Assembly: GCA_021292105.1 (NCBI GenBank)
Contig: CM037874.1
Location: 9,836,002-9,900,001 of the forward strand
Length of the DNA: 64,000 nt
Direction: 5' to 3'
From: Anadara kagoshimensis
Lineage: Eukaryota > Mollusca > Bivalvia > Arcoida > Arcidae
The first letter of the stretch is position 1. Each line of letters opens with the position of its first letter. The notes under the pieces are model-generated. The model was given only the letters and a program-made list of their open reading frames with translations, made no database searches and was not told where the DNA came from. Shown here piece after piece: positions 12,901 through 27,900 of this stretch. The position numbers were made by a program, and so were the translations under genes.

Positions 12901-15900
12901 AGGTCGATGCTTAAATCCAATTCTGCAATGAATGAATGCATCCAAGAAATGACGTATTGTGTTGAACTGGGCTAGATAGGTGGCTGGATAGCTCTGTACC
13001 ATTGAAGTATCCATTAGACCAGTACATATGACAAATCTCTTACAGGTAGTTCTGGTCCCAGTTTCACATTCATTTCTTAAAATTTTTTCTTAACTTAAGT
13101 TAACCATAGGGCAATCTTTTTTTGAAACCATGAAATACAAATTTTGTAAGCTTGAAGTGATCTTCAAAATGACATTTATATTCCTAAATATCTTGGCAAT
13201 TAACAAAATTATCAAGATTTCAAATTTGCAAGATTTAGGTTAAGGGAAATCTTAGTTAAAGAATGATTGTGAAACTGGAACCAGTACCGATGACCAGTGT
13301 CTTTACAGTTAGTTCAGTTTCATAATGTTGTGGATATTATTATATTTCAGTGAATTATGAGTCTGGAGGCAGGGATTCTGTATTCATTGCACCACTCGAT
13401 GTGACAGACGGAAATGATGGGCAGGGAGAAAAAGCCAGCTTTATGAGGAAAAAGAAATTCATTGAAGAGAATGGTTTCCTAAATGCTCATTGTAAAGAAA
13501 AGGTAATTATATTTACCTGGTACATATATTGTCCTTAAATATTACCAAATTATATTGATAATTGATAGTGAAAACTTACCAGTATTTACTATGGTCGAGT
13601 GAAAACTTACCAGTATTTACTATGGTTGAGTGAAAACTTACCAGTATTTACTATGGCCGAGTGAAAACTTACCAGTATTTACTATGGTTGAGTGAAAACT
13701 TACCAATATTTACTATGGTCGAGTGAAAACTTACCAGTATTTACTATGTTCGAGTGAAAACTTACCAGTATTTACTATGGTCGAGTGAAAACTTACCAGT
13801 ATTTACTATGGCCGAGTGAAAACTTACCAATATTTACTATGGTCGAGTGAAAACTTACCAGTATTTACTATGGTCGAGTGAAAACTTACCAGTATTTACT
13901 ATGGTTGAGTGAAAACTTACCAGTATTTACTATGGCCGAGTGAAAACTTACCAGTATTTACTATGGTTGAGTGAAAACTTACCAATATTTACTATGGTCG
14001 AGTGAAAACTTACCAGTATTTACTATGGTCGAGTGAAAACTTACCAGTATTTACTATGTTCGAGTGAAAACTTACCAGTATTTACTATGGTCGAGTGAAA
14101 ACTTACCAGTATTTACTATGGCCGAGTGAAAACTTACCAATATTTACTATGGTCGAGTGAAAACTTACCAGTATTTACTATGGCCGAGTGAAAACTTACC
14201 AATATTTACTATGGTCGAGTGAAAACTTGCCAGTATTTACTATGGTCGAGTGAAAACTTGCCAGTATTTACTATGGTCGAGTGAAAACTTACCAGTATTT
14301 ACTATGGTCGAGTGAAAACTTACCCGTTTTTACTATGGTCGAGTGAAAACTTACCCGTATTTACTATGGTCGTTTGTTCACAGTTTTGGGTTACTAATGA
14401 GTGAAGTTGAGTAATGTTATTTTATGTCCCAGCCTGGCTTCATTCACTTATACTGAGATGTTTTGGGATGGTGGAGAAATTGAGTACCTTGAAAAAAACC
14501 TCAGATCTTTGGCAAGTAAACTAACAAACTCTCACACTAGGATTGGGATTCAAACTTGGACAGTGAGAGACACTGATTTGTAAGCATGTGGTTTAGACCT
14601 CTTGGCCTTGAAGATTCGTGTGATTACAAATGAGTATCACATATAATTCAGAGTATTTTATAATAAAAAAAAATGTACACAAAATGTGTTTTTGGACTTT
14701 GAAAACTGTTGCAGTACATTGCACGACAAAGTACATGTAATCAAGGGTTATTATAAGGTGTTACTACACTTGTGTTTTCTTTGATAAAACTTTAAAGTAT
14801 AAACCATTTTGCATTTAAAAGACAAAAACACTGATCATCACAATTTAGTGTATTTAAAATAATATATTGAGAGTGGTTTGTCATTATGTAGAAACATTCC
14901 GAATCATGCGCTATATCCCAGAACATTTTCAACAACCATTTGAGACTACCGGTAGATCTTTGGAAGATCTGCACAAATTAAGTGTATTATGTGATATTTG
15001 ATCATTGTTTCAATTTTTACTTTTTCCATTTGTAAATGTACAGTAAAACATATGCCAGCGCTATGCTAACTTTGCCATCTTGTTTACTGCCACAGTATTT
15101 TGAAGTCATAAAATTCATGTCTTCTATGGTTTTCATTATAGGCCTTCCTCAATTTATCAACAAAGCCCTTTATAATGCCAAAATTTGTCTGAACAAATGA
15201 TCAAGGTTTTATTGTCCATGCAAATTGAAAAAAATCATTGAAAATTTATATTTTAAATTTTAGACACAAATCAAAGAAACACCTGAGGATAAAGAACGGA
15301 CTAGAAAATTACACATGAGACAAATTCTCGTTAAAGGTGTTCTGGAGAGTGAGAAAACATACCTTAAAATACTGGAACAGATAACAGAGGTAGGTTAAGA
15401 TAGTATATCATATAGGTCCAGAATTGTCTGGGACATCCCAGTAATCCTTTCTAAAAATATATTTTGCTCAGGTATGGGGTGTTTTGGAATTCTTATTCTT
15501 ATTATGAATGTTTAAACCTGTTACTATGGTTACAATTTATTTAATTATAGCAGAACTTCAATTACTGAATTAATGTTTTCTTGACTTCAAGTGATATCTG
15601 GAAGTCATTATTTTGTCCCCACACCCACTTCTAAGTTTAAATTAGAAAACCTGAACAACTGAATACCTGAAGTGAAAATCCAAATCCAATGCATATTGAG
15701 TTTCACTGTAGCTGGAAATAGGGATATACAGTTGAATCTCGTTATCTCGAACTCGGATATCTCGAACTACCGGATATCTCGAACTTTTTTAAAAAGTCCG
15801 AACAAAGTTGTTCTTTATTAAACCAAAATCACTCCGGTTATCTCGAACTCGGATATCTCGAATTATCGGATATGTCGAACAATATTTTCGTCCCCTTGAA

Positions 15901-18900
15901 TGAAAATCCTAGGAAAATTACACTCGTTAACTCGAACAAAAAATTTAGGAAAATTAAATTTGTTAACTCGAACAAAAAATTTAGGAAAATTAATTTGTTA
16001 CTCGAACAAAAAATTTTGAGAAATCAAATTTGTCAGCGCCTACAGATTTTTTGGTAGAAATAAAATAAAATAATTGACTGTCGGCCTCGTGTTGATTTTA
16101 AAATTACAATATTGCACTGACCTCCCAATTTCCTTAAGCCCTTAATTATTATCCCTTGCATAAGCAATTAAACCATCATGGGGATTAGCAGGTGTTATAA
16201 TTACTGCCAAGCTGAACATGGCTTCCGAAAACGTGTGATGTGTACAACCGGAAGCTTGGGATGATTAAAGTACACAAAGCGAAACTGGTATGGAGACCAA
16301 AGCGGACTCCACTATTTGTCGGCTAATAACAAGTAACAGATAATCTCCCGATTTTTTATATACTACATTCTCAATTATAAATGCAAATAATAAATAATGC
16401 AGTTTTTTATATCATGTTTGAATACATACGATATAGGAGAAACCGGCAATATACAGTTTGACCAGATAAAACCGAAAACGACTTCCGGTAGGCGTGTACG
16501 AGTTACTTCCCTTTTGTTGTCGTTTTTAACATCGGTTATCTCGAACTCCGGATAAGTCGAACTTTTTGCATTTCCCCGTCGAGTTCAAGATAACGAGAGT
16601 CAACTGTATTTAGATACATTATCACATGTATGGGTTTTTCCAATGAAGTTGATCGACCAATTGATTTATTGACTAAACACATTACACAAATTTTAATAAT
16701 CTTTGTTTACGGTGTAATACAGAAAAGACATATATTGTAAATAATTATCCATTGAACTGCCTAAAAATGGCATTTATACATGTTAGAGTGCTATAACGTC
16801 TACTGCCATGCAAAGCGAAACTGAATAATGTGCGCTAACACTTAATGATTATTTTGCTATGTACAGCAATTTAAGTTATAGCACTATAAACACTATTTCT
16901 GGACAGTTCAATGGTTATATTTAAATTTCACATTTTTTGAAAATCTTATTTTCGTTTTTTTAATCCTGAAATAAATTAAAAACACTGTTGTGTACGTCAT
17001 GCATTTCCAATTGCTGGAACAGCCACTCAATGACGTCAAACGTATAGACACACACAAGTAATTAGTGACATCACAATAGCAATGGTAATTATAGTCCTAT
17101 AATTACATTTGCTCTCAAACCGAGTTGAATACAAAAAACATTAAATATGTAAATATTATAAATTTGTAAGACATTTCCATTGTTAACTTTAATTAGGGAA
17201 GTATTTATTTATTGCAGATATTGTGTTTAAACTACTGTATTAGTAATGTAGTAATTAAGTAAGGGTCATAATGAATATACAAAAAGGCCTCCATTTGTAC
17301 CCTCCACTAAAAAGACTAAAATGACTGAACCAAACCATTCTGAATATTTTTGAGAAAATTATTTTTCAAACCTTTTACATAAAATTTAATGGATGGGGGT
17401 ACAAATGAATGAATTACAAGAGATACTAATCATTTGTGAGATGATATTTATTTTCTGTGAGAATAAAACCTCTAGTATGAGACAATTATTCCTGTTAAGC
17501 AAAATTCTTTGTATCCAATCTCTCAGTAACATGTCCTTGTCATATAGGGCTAAGGGTGTCTGGTTAAATAATATGAAATGCTTTTGGGGGACTTACTAGT
17601 TGAACACCTGTAATTAAATTGAAGATTATAAATTTTTAGTTTCAATGCAAAATATATTATTCATCTGGTTCATCAAACATGTTTACATTATAACTTCATA
17701 TTTATATATATTATTATGTTTTCCAGAGGGACCTGTGCTACTATAGTATTGTCTAGGGGAGTATAGTGCCTATGTCGAAGGCGAAGGTACTATACTCTCC
17801 AAGACAATACTATAGTAGCACTGGTCCTGAAGGAAAACATAATAATGTATTTAGTACATCACATGACACTTTAAAGTATAGTGCATTTTAACCATTGATA
17901 GCCTTTAAATTTACAGACAGACATTTAGATATAAGGCAATTTCAATTGTGTAGTGTACATCCTGGTCCAAATAAATTTGTCTGGGTCCTTGTCACCGAAC
18001 CTCCGCGTCATGTTTGTTTAAAAAATTGCATTCTCGTTCCCAAGGTGGCACGTGCAAAAAGTATAGTACCCGTCTTGGAAAACAATAGGACCTTGCTGTC
18101 AACGGTACTATACTAGTTGCTAAGGACAGATGGAACTTTACAAATTGAGTGTATGCACACATCCAATCAATTTCCTACAATTTATCATGTGATGTACTAA
18201 ATACTTTATGTTACATATTTTTCTCCAGTTTAAAAGAACACTACAGAACAGTATAGGTAAGAACTGTAGACTGTGTTCCCCAGAGGATATAACTACAATA
18301 TTTTACAAAGTAGAAGAAATCCACAAACATCACAAGACATTTGTAGAGAAGTTAGAAGATAAAGTGTATAGTTGGTGTGATGAACAACAGATTGGCGACA
18401 GCTTTAAAGAATTGGTGAGTTCTGAGAGGGGTTTATTACATATTTGGTTGAATAACCCTGAAGCGACCTTGGTGACTTGGTCTAAAATGTAAGCTTATGG
18501 ATCAGAGTGTCTCTAACTGCATAGGTTTTAACCCCACTCGGGACAGATCCTAAATTGTACTGGTTCATTATTGTGCATTATAGATGACTGTTGAAAAATG
18601 TAACCCCTTAAATGAACAAAAGTGTTATTCTCAGATTATTGGGTGTAGCTAGCTAGATAGGATGTACTTGCCCTTCTTGAACACCTGGTCTCACTTTCCT
18701 GGTAGAAGTTCATGTGTTTACCTTAGTTTACCAATATCCAAAGTTTTTACATTGCTTTTAGAATTATATTTGGACATGGACTGGTATGTTTGATTTGGAT
18801 TGAATAAAAAATTCAGAAATTTCATCAATTTAGATTTTGAATTGTTACATCATTTTCTGTTTGTAGATTGTGTTTTTTCCAATGTATATGGAATATGTAA

Positions 18901-21900
18901 ATAACAGTGTACAAGCCAAAAAGACAATACAGAAATGTTGTGAAGAAAACCAAACATTTAAAGACATGGCCATGAAAGTGGTGAGTATCTTGTAAGCTTG
19001 ATCCTATAACCCTCAGAAGTAGTTATGTAGTGATACTAGTGACACCCTGAAAAATTAATGGAAAGATATGTAAAACAATTTATATTGTCAATCTGTTACC
19101 GGTATTTGAGAACTACTATGGTAGTTGGTAGATGCTTACTTCGTATGTGGGGGGTTGTGGGTTCAAACCCTGGCAAAGGTATGACCAGAACTTGAAAATG
19201 GGTAGTGATGGTTCTTGTGGCAGTTGCATGGCTAAAGAACCCCCCCCCCCCCCCCATGCACATTGTCTCAAGCGCATTACAAAGGTCCAAATTTCTGTCA
19301 CTTCACTATATCTGGTTCTTTACTTTGGCATAAAACCCCATTCAATCAATCAATGTAATTTGAGGCAAAGACATCAACAATTGTACATATCAATACCATT
19401 TTGTATTTAAAGGTGTTATTTTCTTACCAGGTGAGCTTCCACACTTGGCATCCTTATAAAATGTTAATTGATCAAAGTAGACATATAATTACCGGTATTA
19501 CCTTGGTAATTGTAAATGTATAATTTTTTTTACAGGAAATATCCTCATCACAGATTAGTTCAGAGAAGGAAACTACAACATTGGAAGGTAAACACATATA
19601 TTTATTTATTTATTTATTTTAATTAATTGTACCAGTATGTACTTGTACATACAGCCAGACCTGTCTATAAAGGGCACCTGGCTGGAGATAAATTATTTTG
19701 CTGACCTCTTTAAGCTCCAGTGTGTAAACAGTAACATATACTGTAACACATAATAAAAATTGGAGTTCATGATATCATGATGATTCCTATTGTCCTATTG
19801 AGGGAGTTTGCCACATCCTACCAGGGTCTGGCAGAGAACCAACCTGTTGTTGGTCACTTCCCAGCATCAGATGATCCCCCAAATGTAATAGAAAATGGAA
19901 AGAATGCAGCAGCCAAACTTAAACTTTCCCAATATTAGCAGGAGGCACTACTTACTAAATTACACAGCCACCTATTGAGTCTGGTTTACCACACAGGAAT
20001 CAAACATTTGTGATAGGCAAGAGAACTTAACCATTACACCACCTAGACACTTAAAAATCTTGTAAGATGTTTTATTAATTACGGTAATCATAATGTTTAT
20101 GTCAAGAACCCTGCCTCTCACCTGACCTAGGTTCCAATTCCACTTGGACCAGATCCTAGCATGAGAAAGTTTTTCAGTCAGTTCACTTGCCAAGATCTGG
20201 TTTTCTCAGGGCACTTTAACAACCATCTATAAACCATGTAAACTGACCACCTGGATAAAAGTGAAAGAATCTTGACATGGATGTAAAGCATAGTTATTCC
20301 ACTCCATTCCACTTGTAAGAGCTAATTCAAGTCACATAAGATTTCCATTTTCTAAAATTTTTACTTGTACCATAAACAGTTTTCATACCTGTTTGTAATA
20401 GGTAAATAGTCTGATATAGGTATAACAGGTGTACTAGCTACCTTCAAGGTAAATCATATCTACATTTAATCAGCAACTCAACCATGATTAGTAGATTGTA
20501 TTTTTACCTAACCACCTGTCGTCATATCAACCTATACTACTGTGGAATCTGTTTAATCTATATAAAACAAAAATCTGTATAAACTGCAGATTCCCGATAC
20601 AGGTAGATCAAAACCTGCCTAAATGCCTAAATTGAACTACAGTTCAACCTGCCTTAAAGGCTGCTTATAAAGGCCAGTGAAATTGTATCTTAATTGTTCT
20701 TTATTCATATTTTAATCTGTAATTGAGCGGTTTCAATATAAGCCAGCAACCAGCAAAACCTGTCGTCTACTTTGGTGTTTCTACACTTTGTCTGGTGCCT
20801 ACTTTCATTCATCAGTATTACATTTATATAGAGTTACAACTGAATTTGCTGTCTACTCCAGAAAACTTGTTGGCTACTTTAAAATCTGTTGAAAGGGCTG
20901 AGTGTAAATAAAGCCACCTGCCCATAATGACCATATTTACTGGTTCCCTTGTATGGTCTTTTTAGACAGGTTTGACTGTATTTTGTTTGGATATATCATT
21001 ATTATTCTTTCATAAATTAACCTATTTTAATTCAAACCCTGTCTTATCTAAACAAAATAATCACACTTAGAGCTATTTGTTATGACAGACTCCACTGTAG
21101 TGCACATTTCTCCGAGTGCACTCCAAAGGTAAAATTTCTGCCACTTCCCCTATAGTTGGTGATGTCTCAGAATAAGTGAAATATTCTTGACTTGAACATA
21201 AAACCCTATTCAATTAATCAATAATTTACTGGCAAGCAAACTGACATACTTTGTTACACCTGGAAGTGCCCTAAGTGGAATTCAAACCTTAGTTGTAAGA
21301 GAAGCTGTAATTTGTAAGTGCATGTTTTAGGCCAACGCTTTGACAAAGGTATTTTAAAATAAATTTGTTACTCATAGCTAAACATTTATACAAAAAGTAG
21401 AGTAATTAAATATTAAATTTTAATTGAATTACCATATAATTAAATGTAGTGAATCATCTTTACTTTTAAATCCTTATTTTGTATTCAATGGCCTTGCATA
21501 CAGGTGAGCTAAGACTAAGACAGTTTTAAAAGGTTAACATCAAAATGCTTGGAAATAATTGTATATAAGGCAATAATAATTATGTATAGCATTCATTTCC
21601 TGATAAAATTAAAGACACTGGTTATGCAGACCTTGATGAAAAATTGAAACGACTTTAAATTGTATGATAGTTCTGTGTGTATGAAGTTTGAGTTCATGTC
21701 CATTTAATATAATATAGTTTTAATTGAAATGACTTTAAACTGCCCAATAGTTTTGTATGCATGTATGAAGTTAATGTTCATTTGTTTAACTGTGAAATTA
21801 AAATGTAATTTTAATGAATAAATTACTTCTCTGAATAATATGTAAAGTATTTTCCTTGTTTCTGTGTTAGGTAAAGAATGACGCATATCTTCATTACTTT

Positions 21901-24900
21901 GTTGTATGTGGATAGACACAATATCACTTTATTGTTAACTGAGCTCAGTAGATTTTAGCTAAGAAGTAATGGATGATAAGAGTCTATAATGAATTCTAAG
22001 GAACTTACAGTGTTTAGGTTTGGTGCTAGATTTATTCCGAGGGAGGTTTTACAATTTGTTTTAGGTAAACAAATCATTTATATTCATAAACAGTGATAAG
22101 TTACAGTAATACTGTTGTTGTTGTCTTTGTTTTCAGGTAGATGACCTACGTGTTGTTTATGTTTTAAATTGATTGTTTATGTTTTAAATTTTTACAGTAA
22201 TGTTTCATCATACACCACACATACTTAGTCAGTTTTATTTGATGGAAGGCTTTACAAGCCATCAGTCATTATATTACTCCCTATGCTACTCTTTTTCCAT
22301 TAACTAAATTGACTTATTCCTCTGAATTCCCTGGGGAACAAAGGGCCACAACAACATCCCTCCATCTGACATGGTTTTTTGGTAACTTTAGTTCAGCTCA
22401 GCTAGGTTTTTTCCAACTGTTTGTGCCTCTGTGTCAGTACTTCTGCACCAAGTTACCATAATTCTACATTAAACACATTAATGGTATTAACTGATGAAAA
22501 CATATGTTTGTGATGTCATCATCATTGCACTTTATTGTCTTTAGTCATTAGAGTTTAACATGGTTACTGCTATTTATTTTGAGGGACATTGTCTTCACTG
22601 CTTTTTAGATTTCATGATTAATCTGTTAGGCATTGGTTAGATATGCTGCAGTATGTGCAAATGCTTTATACCACTTATTCACCAAGACCTTTTCCTTCCC
22701 CACTGAGTAATAACCTATTTATAGAATTCATAATTAATCTTTTACACAGTTGGGCCTTGGTGACCAAGTGGTCTAAAGAGCATGCTTGATGATCACAGGG
22801 CCTCTTGTCACTAAGGATCCCCACTCAAGGTTGTTCCTAGTGTGAGAAAGTTTGTCAGTTCGCTTGATGAAAGTTGTGGTTTTTTTTCAAGCACTCCAGT
22901 TGCCCTCCACCATCCAAGAACTAACTGTGTAAATATAAGTGAAAGAATCTTGTCCAAGGTGTAAAACTCTATTCCACTCCACTCAGTGAATTATTGATGT
23001 AAGTCATATCATTTATATTGCAGATCTCTCTAACACTTCATACTTTCTTTTCCATTACTATTTTGGGGGCCAGCTTATTTCTTATCTCACATACATGGTT
23101 TTCACTCCTTTATTTCAGGGTTATACAATAAAGGACATATGTTTCATTTTCACACCATTGCCTGAACATTAATGGTTCATATTTATTTTGCTATATTTCA
23201 GAGATTCTATTTAAACCAGTACAAAGATTACAGAGGAATACACTGGTTTTACATGTAGGTATCAACATTTGATATAACATACAAATTTACAGTAAAAAGT
23301 CAATATCTTGAACAGCTTATTTTGTGGTACACATTTTGTTGAAAGGTCATCACCATAGCAACTCTTCAATGATGAGTCATCAATAGTGTAATTCTGTTCA
23401 TTTGTAGTTACTATAGCCTCATTTTTGTCAAAGGTGAATAGGTTTGAATCATATAATTAATGCATTGATTGGTGTCTTTTGTCATTTTCCTCATCAAATA
23501 CCTCGACCTTTGTTAAAATATTTTAAAAACAATAATTTCTGCATATAATAATAAAGTGGATACAAGCCCATCTTGTGACTAGCAGTTGGATTCAAAACTG
23601 AACACAAGGATTATGGTTTATATCTCTAAAAGATGTATAATTACATGTAGATTTCAAGTTTTAGTATAATATGCTATTTAGTTTTATTGTCAGGGTCAAG
23701 TCAGGTCAAGGCCATCTGCTAATAAAAACTCTGCACAAGTAATGGTGCTTTTAGCTAATACCAGTCATCCATAGATTCATCTAGCAACATAATCACTATT
23801 AGCGAAATTTAGTTAATGGTTCCCCCTATAGCAATATATTTTTGAAAAGTCGATCTATCAATATTTTGTTAGTAGCTGTAACACTAGTAACATTCTGATA
23901 ATAAAGTCAAAACTTTTAAATTTTATTGAGATGTCATAACTGTGATAGTATTATGTGGATAGGTCATCAGTATAACAGTCATTTGGATATCCATTCACAG
24001 TTTAGTCGTGAAATAATACTTACTGTTTATTTTTCTTGTAATTTAGGATTTATTAGAACACACACCTATTGACCATCCAGATTACAAAGTATTAAAAAGT
24101 GCATTAGATTTATCAGATCACAACTTGAGGACATTCAGTAGCCCTGACCATGCTTCAGATGTGATAAAGGTAGGTGATATATATCATAAGTGGAGTGCAG
24201 TGCTTACTCTAGAAAAGGTTGTGTGGCTATTGATCTCTTATTTTATCAAATGGCACCATTGTTAAGACTGCGGTGGGCCATATTTAACATTACATGAATG
24301 AGAAAACAATAATGTAATGGAGGTTTAAAAGGAAGATTTTGAAAATTGCTCCATCAGAAAAATCCTAGAATGAATACAGCCACTGTTAATGCTCTTTCAG
24401 TCAGTTTGGAATGGAGAAAAACAGATTGCATGCACACAACTACTGACCTTCTTCAGATTAACATTTTGACACTAGACTCTACTAAAGTGTGACTCCAACC
24501 TAGGCAATAAAAGGTGCTGTGATTCGTAAATTGAAGTCTTTGACCACTATGCCACTGAGATTCCACAAACAATAGAATTTTAAAGCAATTAATGTACAGT
24601 TAAAGCTGTCTATCCTTTGAATAGCCTAGAAATCTGTCTAAACTGTGTTATGTTATTGGAATTTGTTAAGTTAAAATTCCTCTAAGCAATTGTATAGCTC
24701 TATGGCTTGATGATAAGGGTTAATTTACCGGTAAATTTTGTAATTTTGTAATAGTTTGATAGAAATCAGAACATTTTGCTTACTTTTACATAATTGTATT
24801 TTGCACAATTATAGTTTGTAAATATTTTCTCATGACATACATTTAAAATTAATTATTTTACATTTACAAAACATGGGACATTTTACATTTTAGTCAGAAG

Positions 24901-27900
24901 ATCAGCGACATTTAGTGAAGAGTGGTTTTGTTATAGAAATGGATGGTAGATCCAGGAAGCTTAGGTTCTTGTTTTTGTTCAGTGATGTGATTGTCTGTAC
25001 AAAGCATAAACCATCCAGGTTAGTTTTACATTCAGTCATATTTCTGAACAGTAGTTCTTGTTTTACTAAAGTATGGATTTATTCACCTGAGTGAGTAAAT
25101 GAATTTCCTAATGCCTAGTCTAGATTGTGTCACTTCTATTGAGATGTCACCAGCTACAATTGAAGTAGTAGAAAAGCTTCCCCAAATATAGCATGTAGTA
25201 AAACTTCACTCAAATACTCAAACATAAAAAATCCCATCACTTTTTGTAAAGCCAGATTTTTAAATTGCACTTTAAATGCTTAACACCCCCACCTCTCACA
25301 CACACACAACAGGCCACATATGTAAGTTGGACTTTATACCAGATCATTTAGTGGGAGATCATTGCTCATATAAGATTACTTTTTCCCTTCAGAAGGAATG
25401 GATTTATAAATAGGGGAACATTTAGTCTGGCTCTTCTTGTCATGCAGTTTTGTGCACAGTCATTTAGTCAACATTGCTAGTTAGGAGACAAAATAAAACA
25501 GTTCAATATTGGTGCCATAAACATTTGATCTATTGGAAGTTGATTGCATGATATTTCCAACACAAAGTCCAAAAACTTGGTCCAAATGATTCAAAATACT
25601 TCTACAACAGATATTTAAGGCGACATTTTGTTTTCAGGAACAGATCAAAGCCTATAGAATGTAAATGGTTTGTGCCTATATCAAGTGTTGTGGTAGAATC
25701 AAGTACTCAAGGTAAAATAATTACTGAGAGAGAGAGAGAGAGAGATGTCTGCAGAGAAACCATTATGTCTGCAGTGTTAAATCTAGAACTGAGGTTCATG
25801 GGACCAGGCCTTAAGAAAATTGATTTTGTTTTGTGGACAAGAGTGAATGGGGCCCTTCTAGAATGAACACTGTGTGTGTGATAAGATGCCACCATTGCAT
25901 TTTTTTGCCTTATTCCATTTTTGTGCTTAATACAATGTAATATCATTAATAAAGTCATTAATTTAAATAATTTATTTTTTTAATTTTACTATTTAAAATT
26001 GAAAAACAAATCTTGTAAAAAATATCTTTTCAGTCATGTATGAATTAAATGGCTGTTGCAAATTTAACATGGTGGCTATTCAGTTTGTAGACTAACCACT
26101 ATTATTCACACCCTTTAAACGGGTCTCACCAGCAAATTGCATGATATCCCCTAATGTTAATGTAGAACAATTATTTGCATTGGATATGGAATCACATAAA
26201 CTAACAGTTTCCAGGAAATTTTCCAAAACCTTTTGCACAAATGTTAAAAGGTTTCGATTATGAACAGTACTCTGGCAAACTCCATTCTAATAAAAATTAA
26301 TCATGTTTTTTTTTTTATTTTTTTAATAACTACTTAGCACTTGTTTTATTATACAGATGACCAAAAGTATCATTGTAAAGATGATATAGATGCTCTTAAA
26401 AAGAAGATAGTCAATTTAAAGGCTGATTTACGACAGGAACTGAAACAACAAAAACTGGAATCCAAAGAGGTAATTACTGCTTATTATTATAGCATGTCTG
26501 AAGTATGTGTACATATATCATAGTTTACTTTGTACATGTATTCATTGAAGGATTCCAAATTTAGGTCTGTACAGAAATGCAAGACCTGTATGTTTTCATT
26601 TGACATATAATATTTGGTAAATTCTCTTACATATATTCAATATGTTGTAGTAGCATGAACCATTGTAAATTTGAGATTTTCATGATTTGAGTAGGATAGA
26701 TTTCAGCTAACTTTCAGACACCGGTTGGTTGGTTGGTTGCATATATTTAACAAAGTTTTAGGAATTCAGCATAAGGGTGTACTGATATTTGTAATCTCTC
26801 TATAAATTGTTCAAATGTTTAAAGTATAAATTATATACAAATAGTTATCTGACTTATATGCCTGAGGTCGTTTGATAAAATCTAATGTGTTGCTTCCTGT
26901 AGATTTAAATTATTTTTGATTCTCATTTCCTATAAAATACTTTTAAACAGGAGCATGCGGTAAGTTATACAGAGTTATTGCCCTTAGGTGCTTTTTTGGC
27001 ACTTTTTGCTTTCTTAAGAATAATTTTAAAGCTTAAGTGTTGAATATCTGCTTTTTTATTCAACTAGTATTCAGGATATTGTTTTAGATAATTCATATAT
27101 CTTAACAACAAAAAGACATTGGCATTTAAAAGTTAAAATTCTTGCTTCAACATTAAAGTGTTTAATTGACAGAAATGCTGGGGTTTAAGTCTTGTTGTGG
27201 ACTGGCATCCAATCTATGGGGGAGTCTCGTACTCTCAGATACTTCATATGGCTGAAACAGGATAAGCACCTGCTGTCTGAATAGCTTATAGGCTTGGGAC
27301 CTACTCTATTTTTGTACACTTTGCTTAATAAGCATACTATATATATTCAGTACTATAGATTTTTATTTTAAATTCAATATATATATAAGAACATGCTTAA
27401 ATAATTTCATAATATTTTACTGGGGTTTATTTATTTATTTATTTATTTATTTTTATTTTATTTTTTTATTTTTTTTAAAATTATTTATTTATTTATCCAC
27501 TCATCAATTATTTTGCACAACAGTTTTGCATTTAAACTTAATGTTTTAATGAATACCTATATTCTCTATAGTTTAAACATTATTTTATGCTAGTACATAT
27601 GCAAGTATGTATTACAACCCAGTTTCACAATCAATTCCTTAACTAAGATTTTCCTTAACTTTAAAATTTAACAAACCTTGCCAATTTCTTTTGGATCTAT
27701 GAATACCATATATAAACATTTTTGACAAAACTTATTACAGATGTTATAAGCTTGAAGTGATCTTTAAAATGACATCTGAAATTTCTGAATAGTTTAACAG
27801 TTAAAAAATAATAAAGATTTAAGCTAAGGAAAATCTTAATTAAAGAATGACAGTGAAACTAGAGCCTGGCCCTGATTTCACAAACATTCTTTTACTTAGA

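Larger units (their letters stand above)
2959..13350 (+). other. BCR-like intron 1 (10.4 kb)
   Basis: GT at 2959 and AG at 13349-13350; phase 1. Contents that I can name are listed separately: a reversed SINE, MITEs at 3921, 4374, 8431 and 13053, an inverted-repeat element at 5156, and the TTTA-filled element at 6325-7628. A C-run lies at 8298-8311. From about 9700 to 13000 it is AT-rich with no recognisable gene; open frames there are short and unsupported. Confidence 0.7.

Noticed and set aside
13567-14370. CRISPR-like array
   Set aside because: Direct units without unique spacers in an animal intron: a minisatellite.
17895-18116. 73-residue frame
   Set aside because: Within the inverted-repeat segment attached to H1; no family features.
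19159-19173. GGTTCAAACCC box as a tRNA gene
   Set aside because: Box B is good, but no acceptor stem or anticodon arm can be closed; it is the head of a SINE.
19132-19410. Frame with a proline run
   Set aside because: Lies in SINE family B across a C-run.
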